NCBI GenBank assembly: GCA_014218235.1
Contig: CM024757.1
Location: forward strand, 146,147,371-146,211,370
Length of the DNA stretch: 64,000 bases
Direction of reading: 5' to 3'
DNA from: Colocasia esculenta
Taxonomy: Eukaryota; Streptophyta; Magnoliopsida; Alismatales; Araceae
Shown here: positions 1 through 11,630 of the stretch, piece after piece
How the letters are laid out: every line of letters begins with the position of its first letter
Position numbering within the stretch: position 1 is the first letter of the stretch
The notes under the pieces: model-generated
What the model was told of the DNA's origin: nothing
Databases searched by the model: none
Seen by the model: the letters and a program-made list of their open reading frames with translations, nothing else
Position numbers and translations under genes: made by a program

Positions 1-1203
1 TACTATACCATGTGATCCATATTGAACTTCATGCAGATGATCTAGTGAGATTATGGTCTAAATCTGAAATTGAGTCCCAATGAGCTGATTAATATTTTTT
101 CTCAAGGTGCTTAAGTCATAAAAAATGAGTAATTTATCTTGTCAAATGTTTGCTACATGGATGATCTTATTTACTGTAAAGCCTTGTGCAGGCCTGCAGG
201 TGCCATGGCCATCCACTTAGAAATGCATCTAGAAAGAGGGAAATAATGCTTTGTTCAGTTTCCTGACTTATTGAGAGTAACCAATTCAGTTTATGTCATA
301 CCTTTTATCAATAAGTAGAGATTTTCATTAAGGGGTGAACTGAATGCAACTCTTTATTTCCCATCAACTGCATATAGAGTCCATGTTTACATTCCAAGTT
401 TGATGTTTATTCTCCTTTTTGGGCATTCAGTGGACATCCAGCTTTGTGACATCAGATGGAACTTTGTTCTATCATGTTTCCTCCCTCTTTTTGTTTTGGG
501 GTGAGGGTTTTGTCTATTTATTTTTGGAAGGTGGATTGCTTTGTTTATTTTCCATGAGAATGCTAAGGTATCATAGCTCCACATGTCATCCAAAAATACT
601 TAGATCTCACAAATTCCACTTATGTAAGGAAATCCATATTTACTCATGTCCTGTTAATTATCCTATTGTGGATTTTGTCTGCTTATAGTTTGTCCATACG
701 ACAGAATTATTCTCATTTTGGTTTCAAAAAGCAACATGGTGATGATTATGGATGATCTTCTTTCTTCATTATACTAACATTCAAGATTCAGATTTGTGTA
801 TTATCCTTGGTGATAAATAAAGAAACATATTTGTTTTGTTTACTACTGTCATGTTCTTCCTTTTTCTTTGTCTTTTGAATCTTTTTAGCTTTCTTGTTGT
901 ATCCATTCCTTTGATTAATGGAATGTAACCATTTGATTGCCTTCAAAAGACAAACAGATTGTGGTTATATAGGGCTTCGGTTTTGGCCACAAAGGCATTG
1001 CCCATGTTGGACACTTTCACCTAGTACAGTTCTTCTTGTTTTGTTGACCTATAAAGATACAACAATAGAACAATGACGAGGAACATACACAATTAATTTG
1101 TTCACGATAAAAAAAATGAGATTTGGGTGTTTAACTGGATGACCGTAAGTTTGTTTGTATATTCAAATAGATCTATCTCTACCCCATAATGGTTTTTATG
1201 ATG
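1..1203. other. Unassigned AT-rich sequence, no gene seen
   Basis: No reading frame here resembles a known protein. The longest open stretches (under 90 codons) have low-complexity, implausible composition and no splice or domain support. No LTR, terminal inverted repeat or tRNA-like fold was recognised. It may be flank or the 5' part of the CACTA element that follows, but no CACTA terminus could be located. Confidence 0.5.
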
Positions 1204-1204
1204 A

Positions 1205-1310
1205 TTGATAGCTGAGAAGCTGCTTGATAGGAAATTTAGTAAACACAATTGTTTTTGTTTCTGCTAAGAAGCTGCTTGATAGCTGAGAAGCTGCTTGATA
1301 GGAAATTTAG
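1205..1310. repeat. Local duplication, offset about 71 bp
   Basis: A 35-base stretch beginning TTGATAGCTGAGAAGCTGC and ending GGAAATTTAG occurs at 1205-1239 and again at 1276-1310, with a third partial copy of its core (AAGAAGCTGCTTGAT) just before the second. This looks like local slippage or duplication rather than a transposon end. Confidence 0.8.
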
Positions 1311-1371
1311 GAAATTTTATCTATCTAAAATGCATATTTCTGCTCTTTACTGTATGCATATTTCTACTATT

Positions 1372-1395
1372 TCTCTCTCTCTCTCTCTCTCTCTC
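1372..1395. repeat. (TC)n microsatellite
   Basis: An uninterrupted TC dinucleotide run of about 12 units. Confidence 0.95.
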
Positions 1396-1459
1396 CATCT
1401 ATCTAAAATTATATCATATAGCCCTAATTCTGAAAAGTGACTTAGCTATGTTCAGAGAT

Positions 1460-1535
1460 GGATATGTATGTTTAATTTATACTCTTATTTCAGTGACGGA
1501 TATGTATGTTTAATTTATACTCTTACTTCAGTGAT
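1460..1535. repeat. Tandem duplication, period 38 bp
   Basis: Two adjacent copies of a segment starting GGATATGTATGTTTAATTT and ending CAGTGA, offset by 38 bp. Each copy ends in a pyrimidine tract plus CAG, so it duplicates a potential 3' splice acceptor right before the first transposase codon at about 1541. Confidence 0.85.
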
Positions 1536-1540
1536 ATGAT

Positions 1541-4500
1541 GGACAGAAGTTGGATAGAAAAACCACATAATGGCGCAGAATATCTAGATGGGGTGACTGA
1601 ATTCTTAAAAGTGGCTATTGCACATGCTGGTTCGAACAAAGTGATTAGATGCCCTTGCAAGAGATGTTGCAATTCTTTGTCACTTCCTCCAAGTGAAGTT
1701 ACTGGTCATTTGTTGCACCATGGTATGATGTTATCTTATACTGCATGGACATTTCATGGGGAGAAAAGATCTTCATCTACAAGTAATATTTCATCATCTA
1801 GCAATAATGAGACATCTGTTTGTGATGATATGTTCGGAATGCTTCATGATGCTTTCGGCATGCCGTCGATCCATCAAGGAGAGATGGAAGAACATAATAT
1901 GACCGAAGACAACATGGGTCCTGATGCAGAAAAATTTTATAAACTATTGGCAGATGCTGAAAAGGAGTTATATCCAGAGTGTAAGAGATATAGCAAGTTA
2001 TCATTTCTTGTTAAATTATTTAACATTAAATCTTTGTATGGGTGGTCTGATGTGTCTGTCACTGCATTACTTGAGCTTTTACGGGATGCATTTCCAGATC
2101 TTAATCAAATACCTGAAAGTTTCTATCAGGCAAGAAAGTTGATAAAAGATTTGGGACTTGATTATGAAAAAATAGATGCATGTGAAAATCACTGTATGTT
2201 ATTTTGGAATGGAACTAACTCCGATAGTTTAGAGAAGTGTGCAAAATGTGGTTCATCAAGATGGGAAGTTCAAGAAGGGAAGAAAACTTCAAAAAGGTGT
2301 TACGGTATTTTCCATTAATACCGCGACTTCAAAGGTTATATATGTCTTCACAAATAGATTCATACATGACATGGCATGCAGAAGGACGAAACAATGATGG
2401 CAAGTTAAGGCATCCAGCTGATTCTCTAGTTTGGCAAGATTTTTATCGCCAATATCCCAATTTTTCTTCAGAGGCTCGCAATGTTAGGCTTGGTTTGGCA
2501 AGTGATGGGTTCAATCCATTCAGAACAATGTCTAGTACTTACAGCATATGGCCTATTGTTTTAATTCCTTATAATCTACCGCCATGGATGTGCATGAAAG
2601 AATCAAATTTGATTTTGTCTTCTATTATACCCGGTGAGTTATCTCCAGAAATGAAGATTGATGTGTACCTTCAGCCTCTCATTAGAGAATTGCAATTATT
2701 ATGGGGTGATGGTGTTTCGGCTTATGATGCTGTAAGAAAAAAGACATTTAAATTACATGCTGCCATATTATGGACAATTAGTGACTTTCCTGGGTATGCA
2801 TATTTGTCTGGGTGGAGTACCAAAGGAGAGAAGGCTTGTCCAATTTGTAATGAAGAGACCAAAGGTTTATGGTTGAAACATTCTAGAAAACATTGTTATA
2901 TTAATCACCGTCACTTTCTTAAGCCAAATCATAAATTTCGCACTCAATGTTCTGCTTTTAATGGGAAGGTTGAAGTTAGAGAGCAACCTAAAAGGCCATA
3001 TGGTCATGATGTGATAGATCAATTGAATATTTTTGAGCAGGTAGTTGGAATGTCTGACTGGCAGAAGAAGACTGGATGGAGAAAAAGAAGTATTTTTTTT
3101 GAGTTACCATATTGGAAAACCTTGTTGTTGCGACATAATTTAGATGTAATGCACATAGAAAAAAATATATGTGAGAGTTTGTTGTATACTTTGTTGCTTA
3201 CAGATGGAAGATCAAAAGATCATTTGAATGCTCGACTAGATCTACAAGCAATGAACATAAGGGTGTCACTTCATCCATATCAAAAAGACACATCCACAAA
3301 ATTTTTTCTACCACCTGCATGTTTTACATTGGCAAAAGAAGAGATGCAAGACTTTCTCAAGGTGTTGAAATGTGTGAAGGTCCCTAGAGGATATGCTTCT
3401 AATATCTCACAGTGTGTGCAAGTTGAGGCAAGAAAAGTAATTGGGTTGAAAAGTCATGATTGTCATATTTTAATGCAACAATTGTTACCAATAGCCTTAA
3501 GAAAAGTGCTGCCAACACAAGTTCTTTCTATTTTGACTGGTTTATCTTCGTACTTTAGAATTTGTGCTCAAAGGAGCTGGATGTGGAGATGTTATCAAGA
3601 ATGGATTCTGATATTGCTAAAATATTGTGTAACATGGAGAAAATTTTTCCACCATCATTTTTGATGTTATGGTACATTTGCCAATTCATTTAGCGGAAGA
3701 GGCTAAGTTGGCAGGACCTGTTCAATATAGATGGATGTATTTTGTTGAGAGGTATGTGTTTCACTTTAATATGTTATCATGTGTTTCACTTTTATTATTA
3801 TAAATTATATTTAATAAATAAACTTCACTCATGTAATGTAGGTTTCTTATGACATTGAAATCTTATGTTCGTAATAGAAGATATGTGGAAGCATCAATTG
3901 CTGAGGGATATTTAGCAAAAGAGTGTATGAATTTTTGCTCAAGATATCTCATTGACAATGTTGAAAAAGAGCAACAAATTGAAGGAAAAGAATCTTCTTT
4001 ACTTGTTCCTGGGTTTGAGATATTTACTTGTGGTGGTCGTCCACTTAAAGGAGGAAAATGGAAAGAATTAGATGACAAGACTCTACAACAAGCTACTAGA
4101 TATGTTCTATTTAATTGTGATGGTCTTAAGCCATATATGGAGTAAGTAGTTGTATTATTTTTTATATTCTATGTTTTGTTATTTTATAATATTAATATCA
4201 TGACGACTTCAATTATATAGGAAACACATTAACGAGCTTAAAGCTAGAAATGTTGATGCCAGACCCAAAGATATTGATGATCTTCATTTTAAACAGTTTC
4301 CTCTATGGTTTAAGAATCATGTAAGTACTTTATGCATGTATATATGAACTATATTCTTTCATGTTACAAATGGTAATGCAATTAATATTTTGTTTATATG
4401 TATAGGTTCATGAATTATGTGATACTTTGGATGGACAAGTATCAAAGTACTTAGATGGCTGGCTAAGGGTCCACTTCGTAGAGTTCGATGCTACAATAAC

Positions 4501-5030
4501 TTTGACATTAATGGAAACAGATTTTGTACTCTACAACGAGATAAGAAAGGAAAATGTCAAAATAGTGGTGTCCTTGTAGCAGCACAAACTCCAAATCATG
4601 GGATATTGTCTTATTATGGAGTTCTCATGGACATTCTACGTTTGGACTATCATGGTCAATTTCAAATATTTTTGTTCAAGTGTGATTGGATTAATATTTT
4701 CAATAAAGAGAATGGAATGAAAATAGATAAACATGGGTTCACCCTTGTGAATCTTAATTGTCTTTTACGTACTGAAGAGCCTTTTGTTTTTGCTTCTCAA
4801 ACACAACAAGTTTTTTACATAGAAAATCCACGTGAAAAACCTTGGCATGTGGTGGTAATGACAAAACCACGAGATACATATGCCATGGGAGAGAAAGCAC
4901 AAGATGAAGTTTTTGAAACATTACATTCAAACTCCACACATGATGAGAATATTGCTGAAAGTCTTTTAGCTGAAATTGGGGAGGTAGATATTTCAAGAAG
5001 TGACATTGCTCCAACAGAGATTTGGTATGT
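1541..5030 (+). pseudogene. CACTA TNP2-type transposase, frameshifted
   Basis: This encodes the DNA-cutting transposase of En/Spm elements. In order I see: an N-terminal transposase-associated domain with zinc-ligand-like cysteines (CPCKRCCN near residue 37 from MDRSW), the Transposase_21/TNP2 core (RHPADS, RLGLASDGFNPF, WPIVLIPYNLPPW, GELSPEMKIDVYLQPL, SGWSTKGEKACPIC), then DUF4218-like sequence (FLMTLKSYVRN, EGYLAKECMNFCSRYL) and a DUF4216-like tail (NSGVLV, YYGVLMDILRLDYHGQFQIFLFK). Introns with GT..AG ends lie at about 3752-3841, 4145-4220 and 4321-4405. Single-base frameshifts are visible near 2290, 3563 and 4455, each with homology continuing in another frame. The start is chosen at the ATG pair at 1538/1541. 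The 3' exon end near 5022 is uncertain. Confidence 0.85.
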
Positions 5031-5159
5031 TTTAAGTTTTGCATATTCTTGTTATTTATTATTTTTAAAAATGTCATGTTACTTTAACATATCATTTTTT
5101 TGAATTGTATATTTGAATGATAATTATTTTAATGGTATCTTTATGTGCAAATCTTGAAA

Positions 5160-5390
5160 ATGGCAGAAAGATATAGACTAACTCGTAGGAGAGTGAGGCA
5201 GATTCTTGAACAAGAAGAGCATATGCATTCTCATGGTGTTAATGACCAGAATCCTCCAATACAAGTTTCAGAACCTCATGTAGGAAATGCAACACAAGTG
5301 CCTTCACTTTCAGTTGAAGGGAATTCATTAACTTCATCTCATTGTGATACATCATGTTCTAGTAAGAGAACTCGTGGTCCTACATTGAAA

Positions 5391-5468
<78 letters not shown>

Positions 5469-7645
5469 CATGCCACCTGGGCAACGTCTTAAAGTTGACT
5501 TTGATAGGTTAAACAGAGCCATTGGCAACTATTCAGAAAATTTTGCACATTTTCTTGGTAGTATTGCTCGAAATGGTCAATTGCTACCTATTGATATTTT
5601 TGATTGGAGATATATTTCTGAACAAAATATCCAAGAATGTTTAGAATTGGTAAAGGTACTTTGAATATTCACTTATCCTTCTTCTTTATATTATTTTGGA
5701 ATGCTAAACTATGAAAATGTTGTTCTTCTTTTGTAGTCAAAATTTAAATTTGATGTGGAAAAAGAGAAGTTTGTGATTGCTTCTATTTCTAAAAAGTGGA
5801 AGGATCATAAAGAAAGGTTGAAATCACGATACTTTAAAGTTGATGGAGATAATCCATGTCCTCTTTAGTATTTGGAAAGTGATCAATGGGAGAATTTAGT
5901 TCGGCATTGGAAAAGTGAACAAGGAAAGGTAAAATGTGTTATATATCATTTCTTTATGAGTATTTTTTATTTTTTAATGTTCTTCTTTGTACAAATAACA
6001 ATTACTTGTTTTATCATTTATGTAGAAATTATCAGAGGTCAACAAGAAGAATCGTGCAAAACAACAACTGATTTCTACCACGGGGCCGAAAAGTATTGCT
6101 AAGAGACAACAGGATTATGTAATCTTTTTAGCTTTAAGCAATTCAATCTATATATGTTTTTGTAATATTGTTTTACAAAGTTTTATTTGAATGATTGAAG
6201 GAGGAGAAGATGGGACAACAAATGTCATTGATTCAAACTTTTAAGATGATGTATACAAAGAAGAATGGAGAACCATCTACAAGTGTTGCAGCTGAGAAAT
6301 TTGTATGTTTATTTATTTTGTTATTTGTCTGTTATTTATTTTCCTCACTAAATTTTTTTTATTTTATCTTCATCTATTATTTTATTAGGTTGAGATAGAT
6401 AATATATCATCATCTCAAACCAATGATGGCTCAGATAACAATGCAAATGCAAAAGAAAGTGAAATTCTCTCAGAAGTGTTAGGAAAAGAACATCCTGGTA
6501 AACCTAGATGTTATGGCTCTTTTGTCAGTTCTACAGATGTGTATGGTCCTAAAAATAAACATGGATGATTTCAACATAATTGTCCAAGGGTACAACAAAT
6601 GGAAGAAGAGTTTGTTTTCATGAAGAACAAGATGGTTGAGATGGAAACTCATTACAAATCTTAGAAGAAAAGCTATGCAATGTGATGAATACAAGAAATC
6701 AGCAAGTATGTATTCATCATGCTAATGTTTTAATGGTTTTAGATGTAGATCTGTCAATTACTTTTATGTTCTTTATTCTATGTTAGTTTATATGATGACA
6801 TGTTTTATTTATTTAGGTTAATCATGAATGCAACAAGTTCCGAGTGAGAGATCAAATGAAGAAAATGATGTCTTTCATTCTCTTAATGGACGCTCTTCAG
6901 CTGAAAGTTGTGTGTCCTTCACTTGTATGTCTTTAAACTAATATTATTTATTATGAATTTAATTATTTATTATTTTAGCATTCATAAGAATGTATTTTCC
7001 TCTGTATGCATGACACATTCAACTTGCTTCCTTCATATTATTCAGCAAGAGGCACAGGTGTGTTGATTTTGATTCTAATTCTCTTAACAAATATTTTAGT
7101 GTTATGATTTAATTGAAATAATGTTCTCATAGTTTTTTCTATTTTTTGTAATAGGATGCATGTTATTTACTTGGATTTGCTTATAATCGTGTGGCGGAAG
7201 GAAAAATTCTTAGCAAAGATCCTAGTAAAATTGTGGATGGCATTCCTCTAGGTGAAGATTATTATGAAGTTCAAGTGACAAAGATCTTATGTCCTAATAT
7301 GAGGCTACCAACAAATTTACAAAAATATTAGGACAATGTGAAGGAGAATCCATTCTTTGGGCTAAGAGTCTTGTAAGTTTCAATTTTTATGAAAAAAAAT
7401 CTTTATACCATCTTATAAATTATTTTGTTCATATTATGTTGTTTTTATTTTAGTTGCTTGAAGGAATTGAGAGGAGAGATCATAGTTATGCAACGGTTTA
7501 TGATCTTGTAAGTTCTAACATTATCTATCAATTGTAAGATGTAATATACTTAGTACATAATTAGTTGTTATAATGCTTTTCTAATATTTATTATTGTTCT
7601 CTTGTACAGGTTAATGCAGAAAAAGTTGTTGAAGAGTGGAGATGA
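5160..7645 (+). pseudogene. CACTA second gene, Ptta/En/Spm (Transposase_24-like)
   Basis: This is the second protein of the CACTA pair, of the plant transposase family PF03004 type. A basic start (RYRLTRRRVRQ) is followed after a microsatellite by PPGQRLKVDFDRLNRAIG, then across introns KKWKDHKERLKSRYF, WENLVRHWKSEQGK, NKKNRAKQQ with STTGPKSIA, and FKMMYTKKNGEPST, which is the family's usual motif order. A C-terminal exon near 7155-7375 has VAEGKILSKDPSKIVDG, the common tail motif. Breaks: an in-frame TAG at about 5866 after NPCPL, other stops near 6568 and 7330, and the (AT)n tract replacing part of the coding sequence. At least six introns with GT..AG borders can be drawn. Whether this exon set is spliced to the upstream transposase in one transcript is not decided. 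Confidence 0.8.
5393..5466. repeat. (AT)n microsatellite inside transposase gene
   Basis: About 37 AT units with one G interruption near 5436, lying between the exon ending RGPTLKR and the exon starting MPPGQR. It would encode only alternating Tyr/Ile, so it is an expansion and not conserved coding sequence. Confidence 0.95.
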
Positions 7646-7892
7646 AGAAGAAATTGTTAAAGAGTGGAGATGAAGATGTCATTGTCATATAGTTATCACA
7701 TTTAATCTTCATGTTTTTTGTAGTTGGACTTGTGATGTTTAAACAATACTATTAAGTCACCTTTGTGACATGATGTTATGAATTTTATATGATGTATAAC
7801 TTTTGAAGTGTATGATCTAATTAGATTTGTGTTACACTAGAATGACGAGTTCTTTTATGAATGAATACAGAAATATATTGCCATACAGGTGT
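7646..7892. other. 3' flank of CACTA genes
   Basis: AT-rich non-coding sequence after the second transposase gene. A short duplicated stretch (GAAGAGTGGAGATGAAGA and GTTAAAGAGTGGAGATGAAG) straddles its start at about 7628-7676. No polyadenylation site or terminal repeat can be assigned with confidence. Confidence 0.4.
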
Positions 7893-8160
7893 AATGTAAA
7901 TCATGAACTTATGAATGAAAACTTTAAATGACAACAAAGGCTTACAAGAAATTTGAACACCATCCAGTGGACTTGGAAATTCTTGGAATACTTACAATGG
8001 TGATCCTTGAAGTATTTTTTATTTCCTTTGAGTTACCTGTTAACACACTTAACCACAATGATATTAAGGAAAAACACATTAAATATTCTGAAATGTAGAA
8101 ATATTTTGATAAGTTTTGTTATCACCAAAATATATAGTCATAGAGATGAAGGAGTCAACA
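7893..8160 (-). mobile_element. Copia family A LTR, 5' fragment, minus strand
   Basis: Read on the minus strand, this is the first ~268 bp of an LTR that begins TGTTGACTCC at 8160 (or TGTTGTGTTGACTCC at 8165). It matches the start of the plus-strand LTR at 10,596-10,862 almost base for base, including GGTGATAACAAAA, TTAATGTGTTTTT, GATCACCATTGTAAG and TTCATTCATAAGTTCATG. Homology stops near 7893. On the minus strand it is preceded by AAAATGGAGAGATTG, a polypurine-like tract, so it is the 3' LTR side of a minus-strand element truncated on both sides. Confidence 0.8.
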
Positions 8161-8689
8161 CAACAATCTCTCCATTTTTTATGATGACAAAACATTTGTT
8201 GATTTTTCACACAAAACACAACATATGATTTCATATCCCAATTTGTTGATCCATTTTTTTGTTTTGTTTTTGTTTTACATGCATGCAAGCAAGCATTCAC
8301 ATTAATGCAAGATACTCCCCCTCTCAAAGATACTTCTTACTCTCCCTTTTCTTTTGAACAAACTCTCTCCCAAACCAAAATATAAAATTTACATATTCTC
8401 TCCCCATTTTCGACTGCATCAAAAAGTGGGTGGTAATTGGGTTAAGAAGTGCATTTGGCTCAAGAACAAAGTGGATATATGAAGATATCACTAAAGAGAG
8501 GATGACAGAGTGTATGCACTAAGAATTAGCTATATTATAGCACATGTATTTAATCAAGTTCTCACGACACACTCAAAATTAAAAACCATAAAAAGTGATG
8601 TGTGAGATATGATTAATAGGCATCACGTATGATGAGACAGAAGATCTAATTAACACTAACGAATACTCTCAATCTTACCCATGCATGAT
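8161..8689 (-). other. Residual Copia spacer next to the minus LTR fragment
   Basis: On the minus strand the first part reads as the purine-rich zone upstream of an LTR: GGGGGAGTATC around 8311-8322 and AAAATGGAGAGATTG around 8163-8180. No pol coding sequence is recognisable. From about 8450 to 8689 I see no feature. The junction with the plus-strand pol relic lies near 8690. Confidence 0.45.
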
Positions 8690-10070
8690 AGATCCTCGAT
8701 TTTTGGTGTTATTACTAGAAATAAGGTTAGATTGGTAGCTCAATACTATTCCCACGAGGAGGGCATAGATTTTGATGAAACCTATCCACTAGTAGGTATA
8801 CTTGAGGCTATTTAGATTTTATTAGCATATGCATCTGCATTTGATTTAAAATTATTTCAAATAGATGTGAAATCTATATTTTTAAATAGTTTTATAAAAG
8901 AGGAAGTCTATGTTGAACAACCTCCTGGCTTTGAAGACATAGACCATCCTAATCATGTTTTCAAATTGCATAAGATAGTATATGGTTGAAACAAGCACCC
9001 AGGGTCTGATATGAAAAACTAAGTGTATTTCTTTTAAAACATAGTTTTACAAGGGGCAAAGTAGATAGCACTTTGTTTATTAAATCATGCTCTCAGAATA
9101 TATTAATTGTGCAAATTTATGTTGATAACATTATTTTCGGAGCTACTGATGAATCTCTTTGCAAGTACTTTGAAGAATTAATGTAGGGAGAATTTGAGAT
9201 GAGTTTGATAGGGAAATTGACTTATTCATTGGACTTCAAATCAAACAAGACAAGGAGGGAACCCACATCAATCAGACCAAATACATCAAGGGCTTGCTAA
9301 AGAAGTTTGATTTTGAACAAGCAAAGCATCTAACCACTCCTATGAGCACTTCCACCAAGTTAGATAGTGATCCTCAAGGTAAGAAAGTAGATCAGAAATC
9401 TTACAGAGGTATGATTTTGGTTCTCTACTATACTTAACTGCTACTAGACCAGACACTTTATTTAGTGTATGCATGTGTGCTAAGTACCAAGCAGATTCTA
9501 ATGAGTCCTATTTAATTTCAGTCAAAAGGATTTTTGGATATTTAGCACATACATTTGAATTAGGTCTATGGTATCCAAGATCATGCAATATGAACTTAAT
9601 TGGTTATACTGATGTTGATTATGCTGGATGCAAAGTAGATAGGAAAAGCACCAGTGGTTCCTGTCGATTTTTTACAGGGTGTTTGATCTCCTGGTCCTCA
9701 AGAAAGCAAAACTCTATGGCTTTATCAACAACTGAAGCTGAATATGTTGTTGTTGGAAGTTGTTGTACTCAACTACTGTGGATCAAACAACAACCAGAGG
9801 ACTATGGACTAAACATTAAATGTGTACCCTTATTATGTGACAACACCAGTGCAATTAATCTCACAAGAATCCAGTACAACATTCAAGATCTAAACATATT
9901 GAGGTTAAGTATCATTTCATTAGAGATCATGTAGCAAATGATAATATTAACATTTCATTTGTAGAAACTGATAATCAGTTGGCAGACATCTTTACAAAAG
10001 CCCTTCTTGAGAGAGTTTACCTCTCTCCGAAGAGAGTTGGGTATGTGTAATTTGTAAAAGATGTGTTTCT
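8690..10070 (+). pseudogene. Copia pol relic: RT C-terminal half and RNase H
   Basis: Remains of a Ty1/Copia polyprotein (reverse transcriptase copying RNA to cDNA, RNase H removing the RNA). RT motifs in order: NKVRLVAQ and GIDFDETYP, the DVK..F/EEVYVEQPPGF block, and the polymerase active site as YVDNIIFG near 9120 (usually YVDDI, so one Asp is lost). Then comes RNase H with YTDVDYAGCKVDRKSTSG, SWSSRKQNSMALSTTEAEY and the CDNTSAINL motif. Gag, protease and integrase are absent upstream. Multiple stops and frameshifts make it non-functional. The longest clean stretch is 9473-9934. It precedes the polypurine tract and LTR at 10,596 in the order expected for the 3' half of one element. Confidence 0.9.
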
Positions 10071-10595
10071 ACAATAACTGAAGAAAAATAATCTTTCAGA
10101 GTACCTTGGAATTGCATGACTCCTAATCATTGTTGAAAGTTTCTTGTACTTCATGATTGTGTCAACACACCCTTCACTCAAGTCGACACATTCTTCATGT
10201 TCTGTCGTCAGAATTCTCTTCATCAGTTGATTTATCTACTCTCTTTATTTGATCCAACACTTAATTCTCATTTTTTATTTTGTGGGTCATTTTTCTTGCT
10301 CTACTCCTTCTGACCAAATTCCCTACGTTTAACTCATTTATCTCTTTAAATTGGTTTGAGTTAAGGGGGAGCCTTGAACTGAGGGGGAGCCTTGGACTAA
10401 GGGAGATACTTCATAAATCTTTCTCCACACCTTTTTGGCTTCATTATTCCTATTCCATTAGACCTTTCTTTTTGGTCATTGACAAAAAGGGGGAGAAATA
10501 CTCTAAAATACATACATACTCTGAATAAATATCATCATATCATTTTTGAGCATTATGATTTTGGTTAGTTTTGTCATCACCAAAAAAGGGGAGAT
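10071..10595 (+). other. Copia spacer with repeated purine runs and polypurine tract
   Basis: Non-coding stretch between pol and the 3' LTR. Purine-rich strings recur (AGGGGGAGCCTTGAACTG and AGGGGGAGCCTTGGACTA near 10,365-10,400, AAAAAGGGGGAGAAA near 10,486). The last one, AAAAAAGGGGAGAT at about 10,582-10,595, lies directly against the LTR start and is the likely plus-strand primer. Confidence 0.7.
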
Positions 10596-10924
10596 TGTTA
10601 ACTCCTTTATCTCCATGACTATATATTTAGGTGATAACAAAATTTATCAATTTTTTTACATTTAAAAATATTTAATGTGTTTTTACTTTAATATCATTTT
10701 GGTTAAGTTTGTCAATAGGTTACTCTAAGGAAATAAAAAATACTTAAAGGATCACCATTGTAAGTAGTCCAAGAATTTCTAAGTCCACTAGATGGTGTTC
10801 AAATTTCTTGCAAGTCTTTATTGTCATTTAAAGTTTTCATTCATAAGTTCATGGTTTACATCACAGACAACATTTTCATAGTTTCAATCGAAGTCAAATT
10901 TCATCATGCATAGCTTAAACTTCA

Positions 10925-11335
10925 TCATCCAAAGTCATGCATATTTTGCTTCTTGATCAGTCGAAGCTAACTTCGTCATAATCGAAGTTCGCTTCGTCAT
11001 ATCCAAAGTTTTCTTCGTTATATCTGAAGTTTACTTTGTCATATACAAAGCTTCACTTCGCCATGCATGTTTTTATCTTTAATAGTCAAAGTTCACTTCG
11101 TCATATACGAAGTTCTACTTCGTCATATCCAAGGCTTCAATTCGATCGACAGTGTTTTGATCTGTTTTATACGAAGTTACACTTTATCATATTTGAAATT
11201 ACACTTCGACCGATTGCGTTGTATTTTGATTCCAGTTGAAGTCTCACTTCGACTGATAGCGTTATAGTCTGCATCAGTCAAAGTGCAACTTTGACTAACT
11301 ATGTTATTTCTTGATCAGTCGAAGTAGTCAGTTGA
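10925..11335. repeat. Inverted CGAAGT/ACTTCG repeat cluster in LTR
   Basis: About a dozen imperfect copies of CGAAGTT..ACTTCGTCATAT alternate in both orientations, for example ATCGAAGTTCGCTTCGTCAT near 10,981. The GAA/TTC pairs form short hairpins. Located in the upstream half of the family A LTR, where regulatory repeats would sit. Function unknown. Confidence 0.75.
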
Positions 11336-11630
11336 ACTTAAACATCGATTGTCTTGCATAAACATCGATTGCCTTATACTTAAACATCGATTGCATTCAC
11401 ATTGATTATACTTAAACATTGATTGTGGTCACATCGATTATCTTTATCTATCAATTGCATCGAAACATCGATTACCTTTAAACATCGATTGCATTCACAT
11501 CGATTACCTTTGAACATCGATTATCTTTTAACATTGATTGTCTCTTAACATCGATTGTCTTTAGACATCGAATGTCTTTAGATATCGATTGCCCTTGGAC
11601 ATCGATTACCTTAAGACATCAAATGCCTTT
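11336..11630. repeat. ATCGATT array in LTR, left part
   Basis: About 17-19 degenerate copies of a ~17-bp unit close to ACATCGATTGCCTTTAG. Many units keep the palindrome ATCGAT, and the others differ mostly by C-to-T or G-to-A (ATTGAT, ATCAAT). The array is cut at 11,630 by the GC-rich LTR insertion and resumes at 16,502. Confidence 0.9.

Larger units (their letters stand above)
1541..7645 (+). mobile_element. CACTA (En/Spm) DNA transposon, decayed coding body
   Basis: Two adjacent plus-strand genes form the usual CACTA pair: a TNP2-like transposase (about 1541-5030) and a Ptta/En/Spm-type gene (about 5160-7645). Both have several short AT-rich introns with GT..AG borders. The limits given are those of the coding body. 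I searched by eye for CACTA..TAGTG terminal inverted repeats and a 3-bp target duplication and did not find convincing ones. A TACACTAGAATG string near 7845 is not supported by a partner on the left. Frameshifts and stops make it non-autonomous now. Confidence 0.85.

Noticed and set aside
419..688. 89-codon frame near the left edge
   Set aside because: Phe/Leu/Cys-rich translation of T-rich sequence with no homology or splice context.
7845..7856. TACACTAGAATG as a CACTA terminal repeat
   Set aside because: No matching inverted partner or 3-bp duplication found upstream of 1,541. CACTA is common by chance.
10981..11020. Heat-shock element in the CGAAGT/ACTTCG cluster
   Set aside because: GAA and TTC blocks are not spaced by two bases as the nGAAnnTTCn consensus requires; called only a repeat.
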